Positions 1 to 10,252 of a stretch of DNA of 64,000 bases are shown piece after piece (positions within the stretch are counted from its first letter, which is position 1; each line of letters starts with the position of its first letter). The notes below the pieces were generated by a model. The model worked only from the letters and a program-made list of their open reading frames with translations. It ran no database searches and was not told where the DNA came from. Both the position numbers and the translations under genes were made by a program. This stretch comes from Delphinapterus leucas (taxonomy: Eukaryota > Chordata > Mammalia > Artiodactyla > Monodontidae). The DNA is taken from the NCBI RefSeq assembly GCF_002288925.2, contig NW_022098001.1, positions 2,598,832 through 2,662,831 of the forward strand, written 5' to 3'.

Positions 1-265
1 TTTTGATAACAATTATGATGAATCTACAGACAAATTTGGGGAGATTTTCAATCTTAATATTGAGTCTTCCAATACATGAATATTGAAATTTTCTCTTATT
101 ATTTTGACTTTCTTAATTTCTCTCTACAGTGTTTTATAGTTCTATATTTACAAAATTTTAATTACTTTTGTTAAGTTTATTTCTAAGTATTTTATTCTTT
201 ATTGCTACTATTGTATATGAAATTTTTTCTTTTATTTTCATATTGTTCACTGGTCATGTTAATTT
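1..265 (-). mobile_element. Old LINE-1 ORF2 fragment, antisense
   Basis: T-rich text follows the antisense of the mid-ORF2 (reverse transcriptase to C-terminal) part of mammalian L1, including the stretch around the words TTTATTTCTAAGTATTTTATTC and ATTGTTCACTG. It is heavily diverged and has no open frame. It starts outside the window. It parallels the better preserved text near 17.6-17.8 kb and 48.2-48.4 kb. Confidence 0.6.
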
Positions 266-695
266 TGATTACTCAAGACCCCTGACTCCCATCCTAAAAC
301 TCCCTATTAAAGTCTCTGGCTAGTTCACTAGTCTGTTGTTTACCTCATGCAGGACTGTAACCTTAGACTAGAGGAGCTGCTGTCTGTCACTCTTTGCCTC
401 CCACCAGGGTCACCGCTTTAAATGTCAACACCTCATATCAAAGGAACCCATTCTGGGGGAATGGGCAAAGCTAAACGATTGTTTTTGACAGTTTTGTCCA
501 ACTATGTAGTTAGTTTTCTGTCAGGCTCAAAGTTGGAAAAAACTTACTTTTCTATTATTTTTTCTCTACATTTATTTCAGGATTTAAAACGTTGGCTATT
601 TTATACTTAGCAACTCTTACTTTTTGTTGTTGTTTAGAACTTTATATCAGAATCAAGTGGTTATACATATTATTTTTACTAAATAAAACCATTTC
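266..695. other. Unassigned sequence
   Basis: About 430 bases between an old L1 fragment and a SINE. I recognise no repeat family, exon or RNA gene. A 62-codon open frame at 422-610 on the plus strand has no recognisable motif and is no longer than chance allows. Confidence 0.4.
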
Positions 696-928
696 AAAAA
701 TGTGTTTTAGGGCTTCCCTGGTGGCGCAGTGATTGAGAGTCCGCCTGCCGATGCAGGGGACAAGGGTTCGTGCCCCGGTCCGGGAAGATCCCACATGCCG
801 CGGAGCGGCTGGGCCCGTGAGCCATGGCCGCTGAGCCTGCGCGTCCGGAGCCTGTGCTCCGCAACGGGAGAGGCCACAGCAGTGAGAGGCCCGCGTACCG
901 CAAAAAAAAAAAAAAAAAATGTGTTTTA
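696..928 (+). mobile_element. CHR SINE with target-site duplication
   Basis: tRNA-Glu-derived cetacean SINE. The head carries the A box (TGGCGCAGTG) and the B box (GGGTTCG, 764-770), then the GC-rich middle and an A-tail of about 18 bases. The 14-base word AAAAATGTGTTTTA occurs at 696-709 and again at 915-928, so the body is about 710-914. The perfect duplication and many retained CpGs point to a fairly young copy. The open frames over this element are SINE shadows, not genes. Confidence 0.95.
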
Positions 929-1032
929 TTTCTTATATATGATTTTGGATATTTTGTAGTATTTGAAAGATGAAAGTAGTAACTAATGAATAACCAAAAG
1001 TAACTACACACCAAAGTCACTCACTATTAATT

Positions 1033-1130
1033 AGGTGATGTCATTATTATTTAAAAAAATTTTTTTTTATTGGGGTATAGTTGTTTTACAGTGTTGTGTT
1101 AGTTTCTACTGTAGGTGAAGTCATTATTAA
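1033..1130 (-). mobile_element. Ultra-short L1 3' end insertion with TSD
   Basis: A poly-T run followed by about 40 bases that are the reverse complement of the terminal 3' UTR of cetartiodactyl L1 (compare 12,605-12,640 on the plus strand). It is flanked by an 18-base direct repeat with one mismatch at 1033-1050 and 1113-1130. The inserted part, 1051-1112, is only 62 bases: an L1 truncated within sight of its poly(A) tail. Confidence 0.85.
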
Positions 1131-1710
1131 TATAGCTTGGGTAGTGTGGCATTTTTCAATGGTTTATTTTTCTTTCCAAAGTTTCAAATTTGCTATTCCA
1201 CTTCAGTGTTTAAAAAGCTGTCATAATTTCAGTATTTATTCTAAAAATGAGGATTTTCAGGTTCTTAGCTGTATAATTGATTCATTATATGACTGTGTTC
1301 CAAAATCTACGTACATGGATATGGATACTAAGCCAGAAATATTTATACAAGTTTTAGTTTACTTCAGTATTTTCATTCATTGAGATTAACAATTTATACT
1401 ATTGTATAACCTTTAGGCCAAAGTTTTGAATTCTAGGGATCATAATAAATAAAATAATTTGCTTTATTCTTGACTAAATTAAGTACTTTGAATATAGATA
1501 TCACATTCTTTTAATAATAATACTCTAATAGTATTCTTCACAATACTTTACATAAGTAAATTCAGTGTATGCATTCTCCACCCCACTCAGCCCCACAGTG
1601 TGAAAGTATCACATCGCATTATTAAAAAATTCGAAACAAAAGATAAAGTTGAAAGTACCTAGATATTAAGATAAATATATAAAACCAATAGCTTTTCCCG
1701 CATCTAATCA
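1131..1710. other. Unassigned AT-rich sequence
   Basis: No repeat family, exon or RNA gene recognised. The 100-codon plus-strand frame over 1081-1383 begins inside the L1 micro-insertion and shows no domain, so I do not treat it as a gene. Confidence 0.4.
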
Positions 1711-1715
1711 GAAGA

Positions 1716-1955
1716 TATTTATTCTCTGTCTACATTGTACAACTAACTAAACTATATGCTGGTGTGATGGTAAACAGTAACAAGCATTATTCCTGTGCTC
1801 AAGGATTGTTTCACAGGGAGATAATCAACAAATAATGAACAAATAAATAAATAATTTGACTACTACAAAAGGAATTATCTGGATGAAGCAACAGAAAATA
1901 ATGGGAAAATCTACTTTGATAGGATGGTTCAGAGGAAGGGCTTTTGACTTTTTCT
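1716..1955 (-). repeat. L2 LINE 3' region, antisense
   Basis: Reads as reverse-complement L2: ATTTATT, a decayed 'size of the animal, created a stock, on reserve' block (TGCTCAAGGATT), GGGAGATAATCAACAAATAATGAACAAATAA, then GATAGGATGGTTCAGAGGAAGGGCTTT. The order of words matches the known L2 3' end read backwards. Ancient and diverged. Confidence 0.7.
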
Positions 1956-2465
1956 CCCACTGTTTCACTATTTTCTATTTATTTTTTATTATTTAAAATT
2001 TTTATTTGGAATACTTTCAAACTTACAAACATTGCAAAAATAAGTACAAAGAACACATGTATGTACTTTCTCAGATTTGTATATTGCTAATATTTTATAG
2101 CATTCTCTTTATCATGTTCTCTAAATCTGTCATCTATACCTATCTATCCATCTGTATCTAACCATCTAGCTCTCTTCATCATTTGTTTTTCTGAGTCATT
2201 TAAGGCCCATTTGTCACGGGCCATTTAACCTAAATAGTTTAGTGTGTATTTCTCAAGAAGAATAATATTCTCATATATAACCATAGTACAGTTATCAACT
2301 TGAGTAAAGTTAACATTGATGAAACACTTTTATCTAAACTAGTATTTCTATTCCTATTTTGTCAGTTGACCTAATACTGTCCGATGTCCTAATACTTTCC
2401 CTCTACTTCTAGTACAGGATCCTGCCTAGGCTCATATAGTATATTTAGTTGTCATGACTCTTTAA

Positions 2466-2810
2466 TGCCTTTTTTTTAAAAAGTAAATTTATTTATTTAT
2501 TTTTGGCTGCATTGGGTCTTTGATGCTGTGCGTGGGCTTTCTCTGGTTGTGGCGAGTGGGGACTACTTTTCATTGCGGTGCGTGGGCTTCTCATTGCAGT
2601 GGCTTCTCTTGTTGCAGAGCATGGGCTCTAGGCACACAGGCTTCAGTAGTTGTGGCATGAGGACTCTATAGCACAGGCTCAGTAGTTGTGGCGCACAGGC
2701 TTAGTTGCTCTGCAGCATGTGGGATCTTCGCGGATCAGGGCTTGAACCCGTGTCCCCTGCATTGGCAGGAGGACTCTTAACCACTGTGCCACCAAGGAAG
2801 TCCAGGGAAG
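2466..2810 (-). mobile_element. CHR SINE (long form), antisense
   Basis: Starts with T-rich sequence, then TTTTGGCTGCATTGGGTCTTTG, the signature 3' part of the longer CHR form, and ends with the reverse-complement B box (GAACCCGTG) and the head CCACCAAGGAAGTCC. Copy is older than the one at 710: many CpGs have decayed. Flanks share only a weak repeat (CTCTTTAATG versus CTCTTAACTT), so the exact boundaries are uncertain. Confidence 0.9.
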
Positions 2811-3128
2811 TCCTCTCTTAACTTCTTTTAACCTGGAACATTTCCACAGGTTTTTCTTTTCTTTTATGACATTGACATTTTTGAAGAATATAGTCCCTTC
2901 CTTTTTTTTTTTAAACAATATTCCTTACTTTGAATTTGTCTGATGTCTCCTCATGATTAGATTCAGATTATGTATTCTCAGTCAGAATATGTCATAGGTG
3001 ATATTGTATCTTTTACAGGCCATTGCATCCGGAGGCACCCCATGTACATCTGCCCCACATTGGTAATACTGATTTTGATCACTTGTGGAGATAATTTCTC
3101 TATTTTGTAATAACTGTTTTCCCTCCTT

Positions 3129-3475
3129 ATAACAAATAAGCAGGGACTACCCTGGGGGTCCAGTGGTTAAGAATCCGCCTTCTAAGGCAGGGGATGCGGG
3201 TTTCATCCCTGGTCAGGAAACTAAGATCCCAAATGCCGTGGGGCAACTAAGCCTACTGCTCTAGAGCCCACGTGCCACAACTAGAGAGACTGTGTGCTGC
3301 AACTACTGAGCCTGCACGCTCTAGAGCCCATGCACCACAAATAGAGAGAAGCCTGCATGCCGCAATGAAAGATCCCGCATGCTGCAACAAAGATCCTGCG
3401 TGCCGCAACTAAAACCTGACACAGCCAAATAAATAAAAATAAGTATTAACCCCCCCCCATAAGACAAATAAGCAG
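3129..3475 (+). mobile_element. CHR SINE (long form) with TSD
   Basis: Head GGGACTACCCTGGGGGTCCAGTGG, B-box region GGGTTTCATCCCTGG, then several ACAACTA/GAGCC-type repeats and a TAAATAAAAATAAG tail. The flanking repeat ATAACAAATAAGCAG (3129-3143) matches ATAAGACAAATAAGCAG (3459-3475), with one two-base indel. The body is 3144-3458. It sits inside the old L1 fragment. Confidence 0.92.
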
Positions 3476-3960
3476 TCCGTAGGAACACATTTTAAGACCA
3501 TGCAAATATCTTTCTTCTCAGCAAAATATTTTCCTGCATTTAGCCTCCATTAACATTTCTTTCCTGGTTCAGTCTTTACTGAGATAGTTGCAAAATAATG
3601 ATTTTTTTCCCTCCACTGCTCCCTCCATATTCTTCAGTCAGTGCTAGTCATTCTCCTATAAGCAAAACCCATCCTCCTCCTCCATTTAATTATTTATCTG
3701 ATTATTATTGGTGTGGATTTGTTAATTCCTATTTTTCATTGGTTTATAATTCATTACTGAACTTAATATTGGTGCTCAAATTGTCTCAGATTTGGCCAAT
3801 AGGAACCTCTTCCATCTGGTTCCTGTGTCCTTATAACACACCCATCATTTTTTTTTTAAACTATTTTCTTACTGTCTGGCAGTACAGCTGTTCCAGACTC
3901 ATCTAGTTACTACCCTGTTTTGTACCTAAAGTCAGTTCTTTCTCCAGAAACCATGGTCAA

Positions 3961-4675
3961 TAGCCCTTACACAGTGAGAAACAACCAATTGTAAGAAGCA
4001 TGGGCCGTTCGACTCTAAGATCAGCATTTAAAATAAAAGTTACATGTAATCAAAATTACCCCCTGAAAATCCCTTAGGAAGACCAACATATCTTCTAAGT
4101 GCTAATTAAACCCAGGAAAATAGAGCAAAAAGACAGATTTCATCTTACCAGTTGAAAATTTGTTAAAACTTGAGATATTTATAACATGTTATGGTTCTAG
4201 ATTCAGCAGGTATAGTACAGTAATAGGAAGGGCTAAAACAGAATAAACAGTGATTTTTTTTAAAAAAGGGTTTAAGAATCACTCATTAATTTATTATAGG
4301 TTATTCATTGAGTAATACAATATTTGACTTTTTCCTCTCACTGAACTGGATTCATTTAAATGTATTAAAGAGTTAATGTCAAAAAGTAAATTTTAAAAAG
4401 AAGTTATATATGAACATTTGAACTCAGGATGACCAAGGACTTTTTAAGTGTAAAAGCAAAAGAAAAACACTCGAGTAATATTTATTGAATAGTTATTCAT
4501 TTCTACAGATGTTTTACCTTTCTCTTGAATTATCTTCCAAAAGCAGATTATGTCACAAACCTTGGAATGAAAGATTCTAATAAAAAAAGAGAAAAGAATT
4601 TGTATATATCAGAAATGTCTCCATGAGGCCTGCACTTTCTGAACCTTGTTAGCTTTATATGTTCACTGTCACTTC
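3961..4675. other. Unassigned sequence
   Basis: No repeat, exon or RNA gene recognised. Moderately AT-rich. Confidence 0.4.
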
Positions 4676-4679
4676 GGCT

Positions 4680-4770
4680 CATTTTCTCTCTAGTGCCTAG
4701 CACAGTACCCGACACATGGTAGGGCCTGGATAAATATTTTCTGGGTGAATGAATCAACAAGATGAGGGAG
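4680..4770 (+). repeat. L2/MIR-type 3' end
   Basis: The text around 4691-4760 contains GTGCCTAGCACAGTACC, ACACATGGTAGG and AAATATTTTCTGGGTGAATGAATC, the characteristic end of an ancient L2 (or MIR3-like) element in sense orientation. Confidence 0.7.
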
Positions 4771-4774
4771 TTGA

Positions 4775-5570
4775 AATAAATGACTTGTAAATGCCCTTCC
4801 AGCTGCTGGATTAAAATGAAGGCTTTCTGACTTCAAGCCCAGTATATTTTCTGTCTGTCATCTGAAGGTGACTTCGTTTGTATCTCTGCCCTGATATTGG
4901 CTGTGATGAGCATCCGCAAACGCATTTCATTAATTTGGGCCTTCCTTTGCTTGTCCTAGCATTAGTTTATATGCACATCCTCTAATGGACAGAATGCTAA
5001 AGTAGCCTGAGGACCAATTTATTATTTCAAAGAAAATGTGATTTTAAGCCTCTTTCAGATTTCTGAATATCTTGTGCACTCACACCCTTGGGGTGACTGA
5101 AGTCTGGAGAAAGAAAAAAGATTGGAAATTACTTTGGAACCCTGGGAGCATGAATGTTACCAGTTTCCGTTCTTTAGTAGCTGTTAGTAATGATAATGAA
5201 GAAAAAGAATAAGGCTGCCAGCTTGGGCCTGAGGAAATGCACTGGGAAGCTCCAGGCTAGCAGTGGCTCCTAAAAAGATGTTAATTTGAAGGAAACTTTA
5301 TAAAATATCCACAGTGAAAATATTTCACAGTTCTTTTTTGTATATGAACAGATGAATAATTACAATAATAGTTATTGACTACTATTTTTTTAAAAATACT
5401 GTTTTGTCAGGTTAGACTAAATGTGAGAGATTCTATCTAGTATTTTTTTTTGCACACTGCCATATCTGGCTTATATTATTCATGTATAATTTCTGTATTT
5501 GAGAAGATACCACAGGACATGTGCATAGGTGTATGATACCTTTCCATTATAAAAGCCTAATGCTGTGAAT
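4775..5570. other. Unassigned sequence
   Basis: Unique-looking and closer to average GC than the surroundings. No exon structure, repeat or RNA recognised. It would be a reasonable target for a cross-mammal conservation check. Confidence 0.4.
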
Positions 5571-5579
5571 ACTAAAATG

Positions 5580-5760
5580 TTATTGCCAGTATTATACTAT
5601 TGAATTTTTACAACAAAACTGCTGGGAAGGATTGTTGTGCCCCTTTAATAAGTGAGGAACCTGGGTCACACAAAGCTCAGGCAGCTTGTCCAAGGAACAC
5701 ACATCTGTGAAATAGCAAAGCCAGGGTTTATATCCAGATCTGCCTGTCTTTGCAGCATGG
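5580..5760 (-). repeat. MIR SINE, antisense
   Basis: Contains GAGGAACCTGGGTCACACAAAG, GCAGCTTGTCCAAGG and AGCAAAGCCAGGGTT, the reverse-complement MIR core in correct order. Diverged as expected for an ancient mammal-wide SINE. Confidence 0.75.
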
Positions 5761-6060
5761 GTTGCCCTTGACTTCTCATGGGGTTATGAATTCAGGCTAA
5801 TTACCCAATGTATCGAACATGAGTAATTTTTTTTTTTAGGTATAGAAGCCCTCATCCCCACATATTCTCTGTGTGCTTGTTATTAGCCATATAATTATAA
5901 ATACACACATCCCTGAGTGGGGAAGAGAAAAGAAAGGAGGAATACTGGCTATAAAACAGTAGGATACCTAAAAAAGATATTTTTAACATGATTACCTGAT
6001 GTTGCTAGAATATAGAAACTCATGAGTTATAAAATTGATTTTCAGTTAATTTTATGTTAA
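5761..6060. other. Unassigned sequence
   Basis: About 300 bases including a T11 run near 5828. No family recognised. Confidence 0.35.
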
Positions 6061-6097
6061 CTCAGATCTTTCAGCTCCTGGCTTAAAACCTGAAATA

Positions 6098-6547
6098 GCT
6101 TCCATTGTAGGCAGAATAGTGTCCCTCCTAAGATTCCATATCATAATCCCTGGATCCTGTGAATATGTTACCTTATATGGCAAAAGGGACTTCACAGATG
6201 TGATTAAGTTGAGAATCGTGAGATGGGGAAATTATCCTGGTGGGCCCAATGTAATCACTTTATAAAAGTGAAAGAGGGATATCGAAGAGTCAGAGTGAGA
6301 GAGATGTGACATTGTAGTGATGGAATTTCTATAAGGGGTGCACGTGCTAAGAAATATGAATGTGGGCAACCTCTGGAAGCTGGGAAAGAAAAGGAAATGG
6401 ATTCTCTCCTAGAGTCTCCAGAAGGAACACAGCACTGATAACCAATTTTGGTCTTCTGAACTCAAGAACTATAAGATAATTAATTTGTGTTGTTTTAAGT
6501 TTGAGATAATTTGTTAAAGCAGCAATAGGAAACTAATACAGCTTCCC
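6098..6547 (+). mobile_element. ERVL-MaLR (MLT1-like) solo LTR
   Basis: About 435 bases with MaLR words in order: CCTGTGAATATGTTACCTTATATGGC, GGGACTTCACAGATGTGATTAAG, GGTGGGCCCAATGTAATCAC, CCAGAAGGAACACAGC, AGAACTATAAGATAATTAATTTGTG, and the end AGCAATAGGAAACTAATACA. It begins near TGTAGGCAG (6106) and ends in CA (6540). The L2 word GCTTCC is repeated at both junctions (6098-6103 and 6541-6546), consistent with a short target-site duplication. Related elements lie at 44.7 kb and 56.8 kb. No internal viral genes remain. Confidence 0.8.
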
Positions 6548-6764
6548 ACTGCAATTAGGATAAAATCCAACTTCCTCAGCCTTGTCTCTAAGCATCTTTA
6601 AGATCAAATCTTGCTCAGATCTCCTGCCTTAAATCTGAACTTTGTGCTTTATGCTCTGCTCTCCACCAACACTAAACTGCTCAGAGTTGGCTTGTATAAA
6701 TTCTTGCTTTCTCTGTCTTCTGGCCTTGCTTTTCTCTGCCTCAGCCTGTACCTTCTTCCCTCTT

Positions 6765-6885
6765 CTGAGATGGCCCACACTGTGTGGAGTGTGTTTCTCT
6801 CTAAATAAATCTGATTCTTACCTGTCACTTTGTCTCCGAATTCTTTTGCGATGAAGAAAGAACCTTAAATTCACCGAGAACACCT
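6765..6885 (+). mobile_element. Possible LTR 3'-part scrap inside L2
   Basis: Contains TCTCTCTAAATAAATCTGATTC, then CTGTCACTTTGTCTCCGAATTCTTTTGCGATGAAGAAAGAACC. An AATAAA signal followed by such a run resembles the R-U5 part of a gamma-type LTR and interrupts the L2 text. I cannot name the family; a diverged L2 segment is the alternative. Confidence 0.35.
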
Positions 6886-7486
6886 TAACTAATCAATACT
6901 TACATTCAGCTCAGGCTTCATTACTGTAGGAAGCCTTCCCAGTATCTTCCTGTCTCTAAATAAGCACTCTCTTTATGCTTATGTGATTTATAAGAAATAC
7001 ATATTTGGTCATTCAGATGACCAAAACGTATTTTTCATATATGTTTGGTCTTTGTACTTGGTTTCTGGCTCACAGCTCCTGAAACCCTTGGGATTTCCTG
7101 TGCTAAGAGCAATAAAAAATGTGTTTTGTTATGTTAATGAGGTGAGTTTTGGAAAACCCCTAGGTAACTTAAAGGATGGGGGCTGGTTGCCTGGAGAACC
7201 AACCGTGCCAACCACATAATTAGAGAGTTGGAACTTTTCATTGCCTCCCCACCCCCTAAACACACAACACCTGGGAGAGGAGAGGGGCTAGAGATTGAGT
7301 TCAGTTGGCAGTGGCCAATGATTTAATCAATCATGCCTCCATAAAAACCCAAAAGGACAGGGTTCTGAGAGTTTCCGGGTTGGTGAACAAGTGGAGATTT
7401 GAGGAGATTGGCAAGCTCTGCGAGAGCGTGGAAGCTCTGTCCCCTTTCCCTATACCACCTTGCGCATCTCTAACATTTGGCTGTTT

Positions 7487-7724
7487 CTGAGCTATATCCT
7501 TTTTTTTTTTTTTGCGGTACGTGGGCCTCTCAGTGTTGTGGCCTCTCCCGTTGCGGAGCACAGGCTCTGGATGCGCAGGCTCAGCGGCCATGGCTCACGG
7601 GCCTAGCCGCTCCGCGGCGCGTGGGATCTTACCAGACTGGGGCACGAACCCGTGTACCCTGCATCGGCAGGCGGACTCTCAACCACTGCGCCACCAGGGA
7701 AGCCCCCCTGAGTTATGTCCTTTT
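7487..7724 (-). mobile_element. CHR SINE, antisense, inside the MER21-type LTR
   Basis: T13 run, then GCGGTACGTGGGCCTCTCAG and the full GC-rich body in reverse, ending CCACCAGGGAAGCCCC. Flanked by CTGAGCTATATCCTTTT (7487-7503) and CTGAGTTATGTCCTTTT (7708-7724): 15 of 17 identical. The body is about 7504-7707. Frames on both strands here (for example 7477-7728) are SINE shadows. Confidence 0.95.
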
Positions 7725-7910
7725 ATAATAAATTGGTAATCTAGTGAGTAAATGCGTTTCCTGAGTTCTGTGAGCTGCTCTAGCAAATTAATCAAACCTA
7801 AGGAAGAGGGTCTTGGAAACCTCTAACTTATAGCCATTGGTCAGAAGTATAGGTAACAACCTGGGCTTGCAACTGGCCTCTAAAATATGTGTGGGAGGTC
7901 AGTCTTGTAG

Positions 7911-8396
7911 GACTTGAGGGGGAGGAAAAACTACTTCCCTCTAACTTTCTAGATTTTTCTGGCTGTTCTAAGAATTAAATTGACATGAGACAAATTAACA
8001 AGAGAAAATCAAATTGAATTTTATACATCCTGGAACCCCACCCCACATATAAGAGAGGTTCAAAGACAGAAAGATCAGACCATTCTAAGCTAAGGAATGG
8101 TATAGGGTTCTGGGGCTTCCAAGGACTGGAGGGTAATTCCAGGACTATAAGAAGAAGAGCAGATGTTGGGTAATTAGATGTTTGCCCTGCCATACGGATG
8201 GGCCACTCAGAAAAAATTTATCTCTGGTAATAACTCTTTTTCTGGGAAAAACCCTCAATTAAATTCTTCTAGGTAGTTAGGGGAGGGGCAAAATTTTCCT
8301 CTTCAACTCACAGGGTCTCAGTTGCCTTTAGTTCAAAATAATCCTTATGCAAAAGTGGCACATTTGGGGGTGGCTCATTTTGAACCCCATCAGACT
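7911..8396 (-). mobile_element. ERV1-like solo LTR with 4-bp TSD
   Basis: A 478-base insertion (7915-8392) with TG and CA ends and GACT on both sides (7911-7914 and 8393-8396). A 4-base duplication is typical of gamma-type (ERV1) integration. It sits cleanly inside the MER21-type LTR. Read in reverse it opens with TGATGGGGTTCAAAATGAGCC and holds TATAAAA and a U5-like CTCATGTCAATTTAATTC near its end, so the element points to the minus strand. There is no internal region: it is the product of LTR-LTR recombination. A 72-codon frame inside (7975-8193) is not viral coding sequence. Confidence 0.75.
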
Positions 8397-8639
8397 GAAC
8401 CCTTAACCTGTGGAAGCTAAGCTATCTCAGAGTACATAATGTCAGAGTTGAGTTGAATTGTAGGACATGCAGTTGGTGTTGGTAGTATTGCTTGGTAGTG
8501 GTGGGGAAACCCTTCCCCCCGTGAGTTGGAACTGGGATCTGGGCACTTTTACTCCCTTAATTCCACCTCCACCCAGTTGATGTTTATGATAGTATCTATC
8601 ATACTGCATGAAAAAATCAATTTATACTTTTCATGGTTT

Positions 8640-8712
8640 TGTCCCATGGCCCAACACAGTGCTGCTGTACATAGCCAGTGCTCATGAAATGTTTTCTGAA
8701 TTAATGTGCTCA
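8640..8712 (+). repeat. L2/MIR-type 3' end
   Basis: GGCCCAACACAGTGCTGCTGTACATAG then GTGCTCATGAAATGTTTTCTGAATTAATG follows the typical ending of L2 or MIR3 in sense orientation. Confidence 0.6.
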
Positions 8713-9855
8713 AGAAGTTTGCAAACTGAAGGTAACCGAGTTATTTGTAAAGGAGGAAAGGCCTTTTTGAAACTAGTCCTGAAAAAAGCAGCTATAAATA
8801 AATAAATAGTTTGATTGTTAGCCTGTACACCTATCTGTGTCCTAGCACAACATTTATGCTCTTGATAGACATAATTTTAAGCTCTTATAAAGGGAAGGGT
8901 ACAACATACCAACTCATAAGATGATCCACATTCTATAACTGTTTATACCTGAACTATGAATATATCACAACTGATGTATCCAAAATTTTCAGTATGTACA
9001 AATAACTACAGGACATTTATCACATATAGCTCTAAATTTCTTTTAAAAATTCATTTTCATTTTAGTAGTATAGACAGAGCTTGGACAGTTCCAGGAAGAA
9101 GTGAGAGCCCTTGTCTCTTCACAGTACTAGAGATGACTTCTTAAATAGACTGGGAAATTAAGGGACCCTTAAGAAAGCTAGAATGCAATGAAAGAGAGGG
9201 TTTCACATAAGGGAAGGGTTAGGATCTGCCGGTGAAGACTTGCCATCCTCACACTTGCTACTCCAGAAAAGTCAAGGATAAAAGAAACCACATAGAAATT
9301 TTTTAAAACTAGTTTTCTGTTTGGACTGTTCAATTATACTAAGCCTATAGTTTCAGCTGGTAAGAACAATTATAATGAACAGATATACCCTGGAATTAGG
9401 GACAATTTATTTATCAGCTTTGCTTATCTGAGTCTGAGTTAGGTCCTCCAATGTTTGAAAAGCTTTGATGCCTCAACATGATGTCTGCCAAAGTGGTGTC
9501 TATAATGAGCAGCCAAATTCTCCGTATTTCAGGCACTTTCTTTTAAACTGCCTTTGAAAGAGACTGTCAAGTGTTGCATGCTGTATGTCAGTTAACACTT
9601 GGGGAGTGAAATTCACAAAGGGCACTTGTTATACCTTCACAACAAGGATATCTTTGCCAACACTTCAGAGCTATTTTAAGTTTTGGAGTTGTAAGTATCT
9701 CACTCTTAGAGGTGATAGTAGCTGACCCAGAACGCCTGGGTTTTAAGTGAGTTTGCACTTTCAAGACCTGCTGGCATACGTTGGTGTTTCAACTGCGTTG
9801 CATGCCCAAGGAATTGTGCCTTTTATTAATGTGGTTCCCTTCGTCTATGAGGTTT
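8713..9855. other. Unassigned sequence
   Basis: Over 1.1 kb without a recognisable repeat, gene or RNA. The part from about 9430 to 9850 is unusually repeat-free and close to average GC, so it is a candidate for conserved noncoding sequence, but nothing in the sequence alone proves function. Confidence 0.4.
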
Positions 9856-9864
9856 AATAATAAT

Positions 9865-10125
9865 GACAATGACAACAAAATAAACAATGATAAATAACAT
9901 TTATTGATTGCTTAATTACCCAGCATTGTAAGCATTTATCTCTATGATCTCACTGAATATACATTAGAACCTAGAGGTAGGTATTATTATTACTCCCGTT
10001 TACAGATGAGAAAGTTGAGGCTCAGAAAGTTTAAGTAAAATGCCTACGGAAATAGAACATAAGTGGTGAAATTGAATTTGCTCCCAGGATCACATGACTT
10101 GAGATCCTGGACTTTATATTTCTTT
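9865..10125 (-). repeat. MIR SINE, antisense, nearly full length
   Basis: Reads in order: ATAACATTTATTGATTGC, CCAGCATTGTAAGC, TGATCTCACTGAATA, GAGGTAGGTATTATTATTACTCC, CGTTTACAGATGAGAAAGTTGAGGCTCAGAAAG, then GATCACATGACTTGAG. This is the reverse complement of MIR over most of its length. Confidence 0.85.
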
Positions 10126-10250
10126 ATTCTTAGAATACACAAATGGCAAAGGAAGAAAAAAAAAGTGTGTGTGGTTGGCGAGGTGGGCGTAGATGATATA
10201 AAAAGTACTTAGGTGCCAATTAAGTCCTTTATTTCTCAGTATTCCTTAGT
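10126..10250. other. Unassigned short gap
   Basis: Includes an A-rich GAAGAAAAAAAAAG run; nothing else recognised. Confidence 0.3.
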
Positions 10251-10252
10251 GG

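Larger units (their letters stand above)
1965..3960 (-). mobile_element. Ancient L1M-type 3' region, split by two SINEs
   Basis: The T-rich segments 1965-2465, 2815-3143 and 3476-3960 read as one old LINE-1 3' part in antisense orientation: TTTTTATTTGGAATACTTTCAAA, then CAAATTGTCTCAGATTT-like and ACCTGGAACATTTCC, then a 'GCATCCGGAGGCACCCCATGT' block. Two CHR SINEs interrupt it (2466-2810 and 3144-3458). Orientation and subfamily are from recalled consensus only. Confidence 0.5.
6062..6975 (+). repeat. L2 LINE, split by a MaLR LTR and an LTR-like scrap
   Basis: Sense L2 in three pieces: 6062-6104 (CTCCTGGCTTAAAACCTGAAATAGCTTCC), 6541-about 6760 (CTTCCCACTGCAATTAGGATAAAATCC through TGCCTCAGCC), and about 6890-6975 (CAGCTCAGGCTTCA ... 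GGAAGCCTTCCC). The first two parts join seamlessly if the LTR is removed. That order fixes the relative age: L2 first, LTR later. Confidence 0.75.
7099..8550 (+). mobile_element. MER21-type (ERVL) LTR, host of two later insertions
   Basis: The pieces 7099-7486, 7725-7910 and 8393-about 8550 read as one long LTR: TTAATGAGGTGAGTTTTGG, GGGGGCTGGTTGCCTGGAGAACC, CAATGATTTAATCAATCATGCC, ATAAAAACCCAAAAGGACAGGG, then AATAAATTGGTAATCTAGTGAG, GAGTTCTGTGAGCTGC, and GAACCCTTAACCTGTGG with TTGAATTGTAGGACA. The text continues perfectly across both insertions when one copy of each target duplication is removed. It is a solo LTR as far as I can see. The name MER21C is recalled, not searched. Confidence 0.75.

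Noticed and set aside
764..780. tRNA-like A and B boxes
   Set aside because: They belong to the tRNA-derived head of the SINE, not to a functional tRNA gene; no cloverleaf is preserved.
729..1020. Overlapping open frames on both strands
   Set aside because: They translate a CHR SINE; identical peptides occur at 7.5, 34.3, 35.9 and 44.2 kb.
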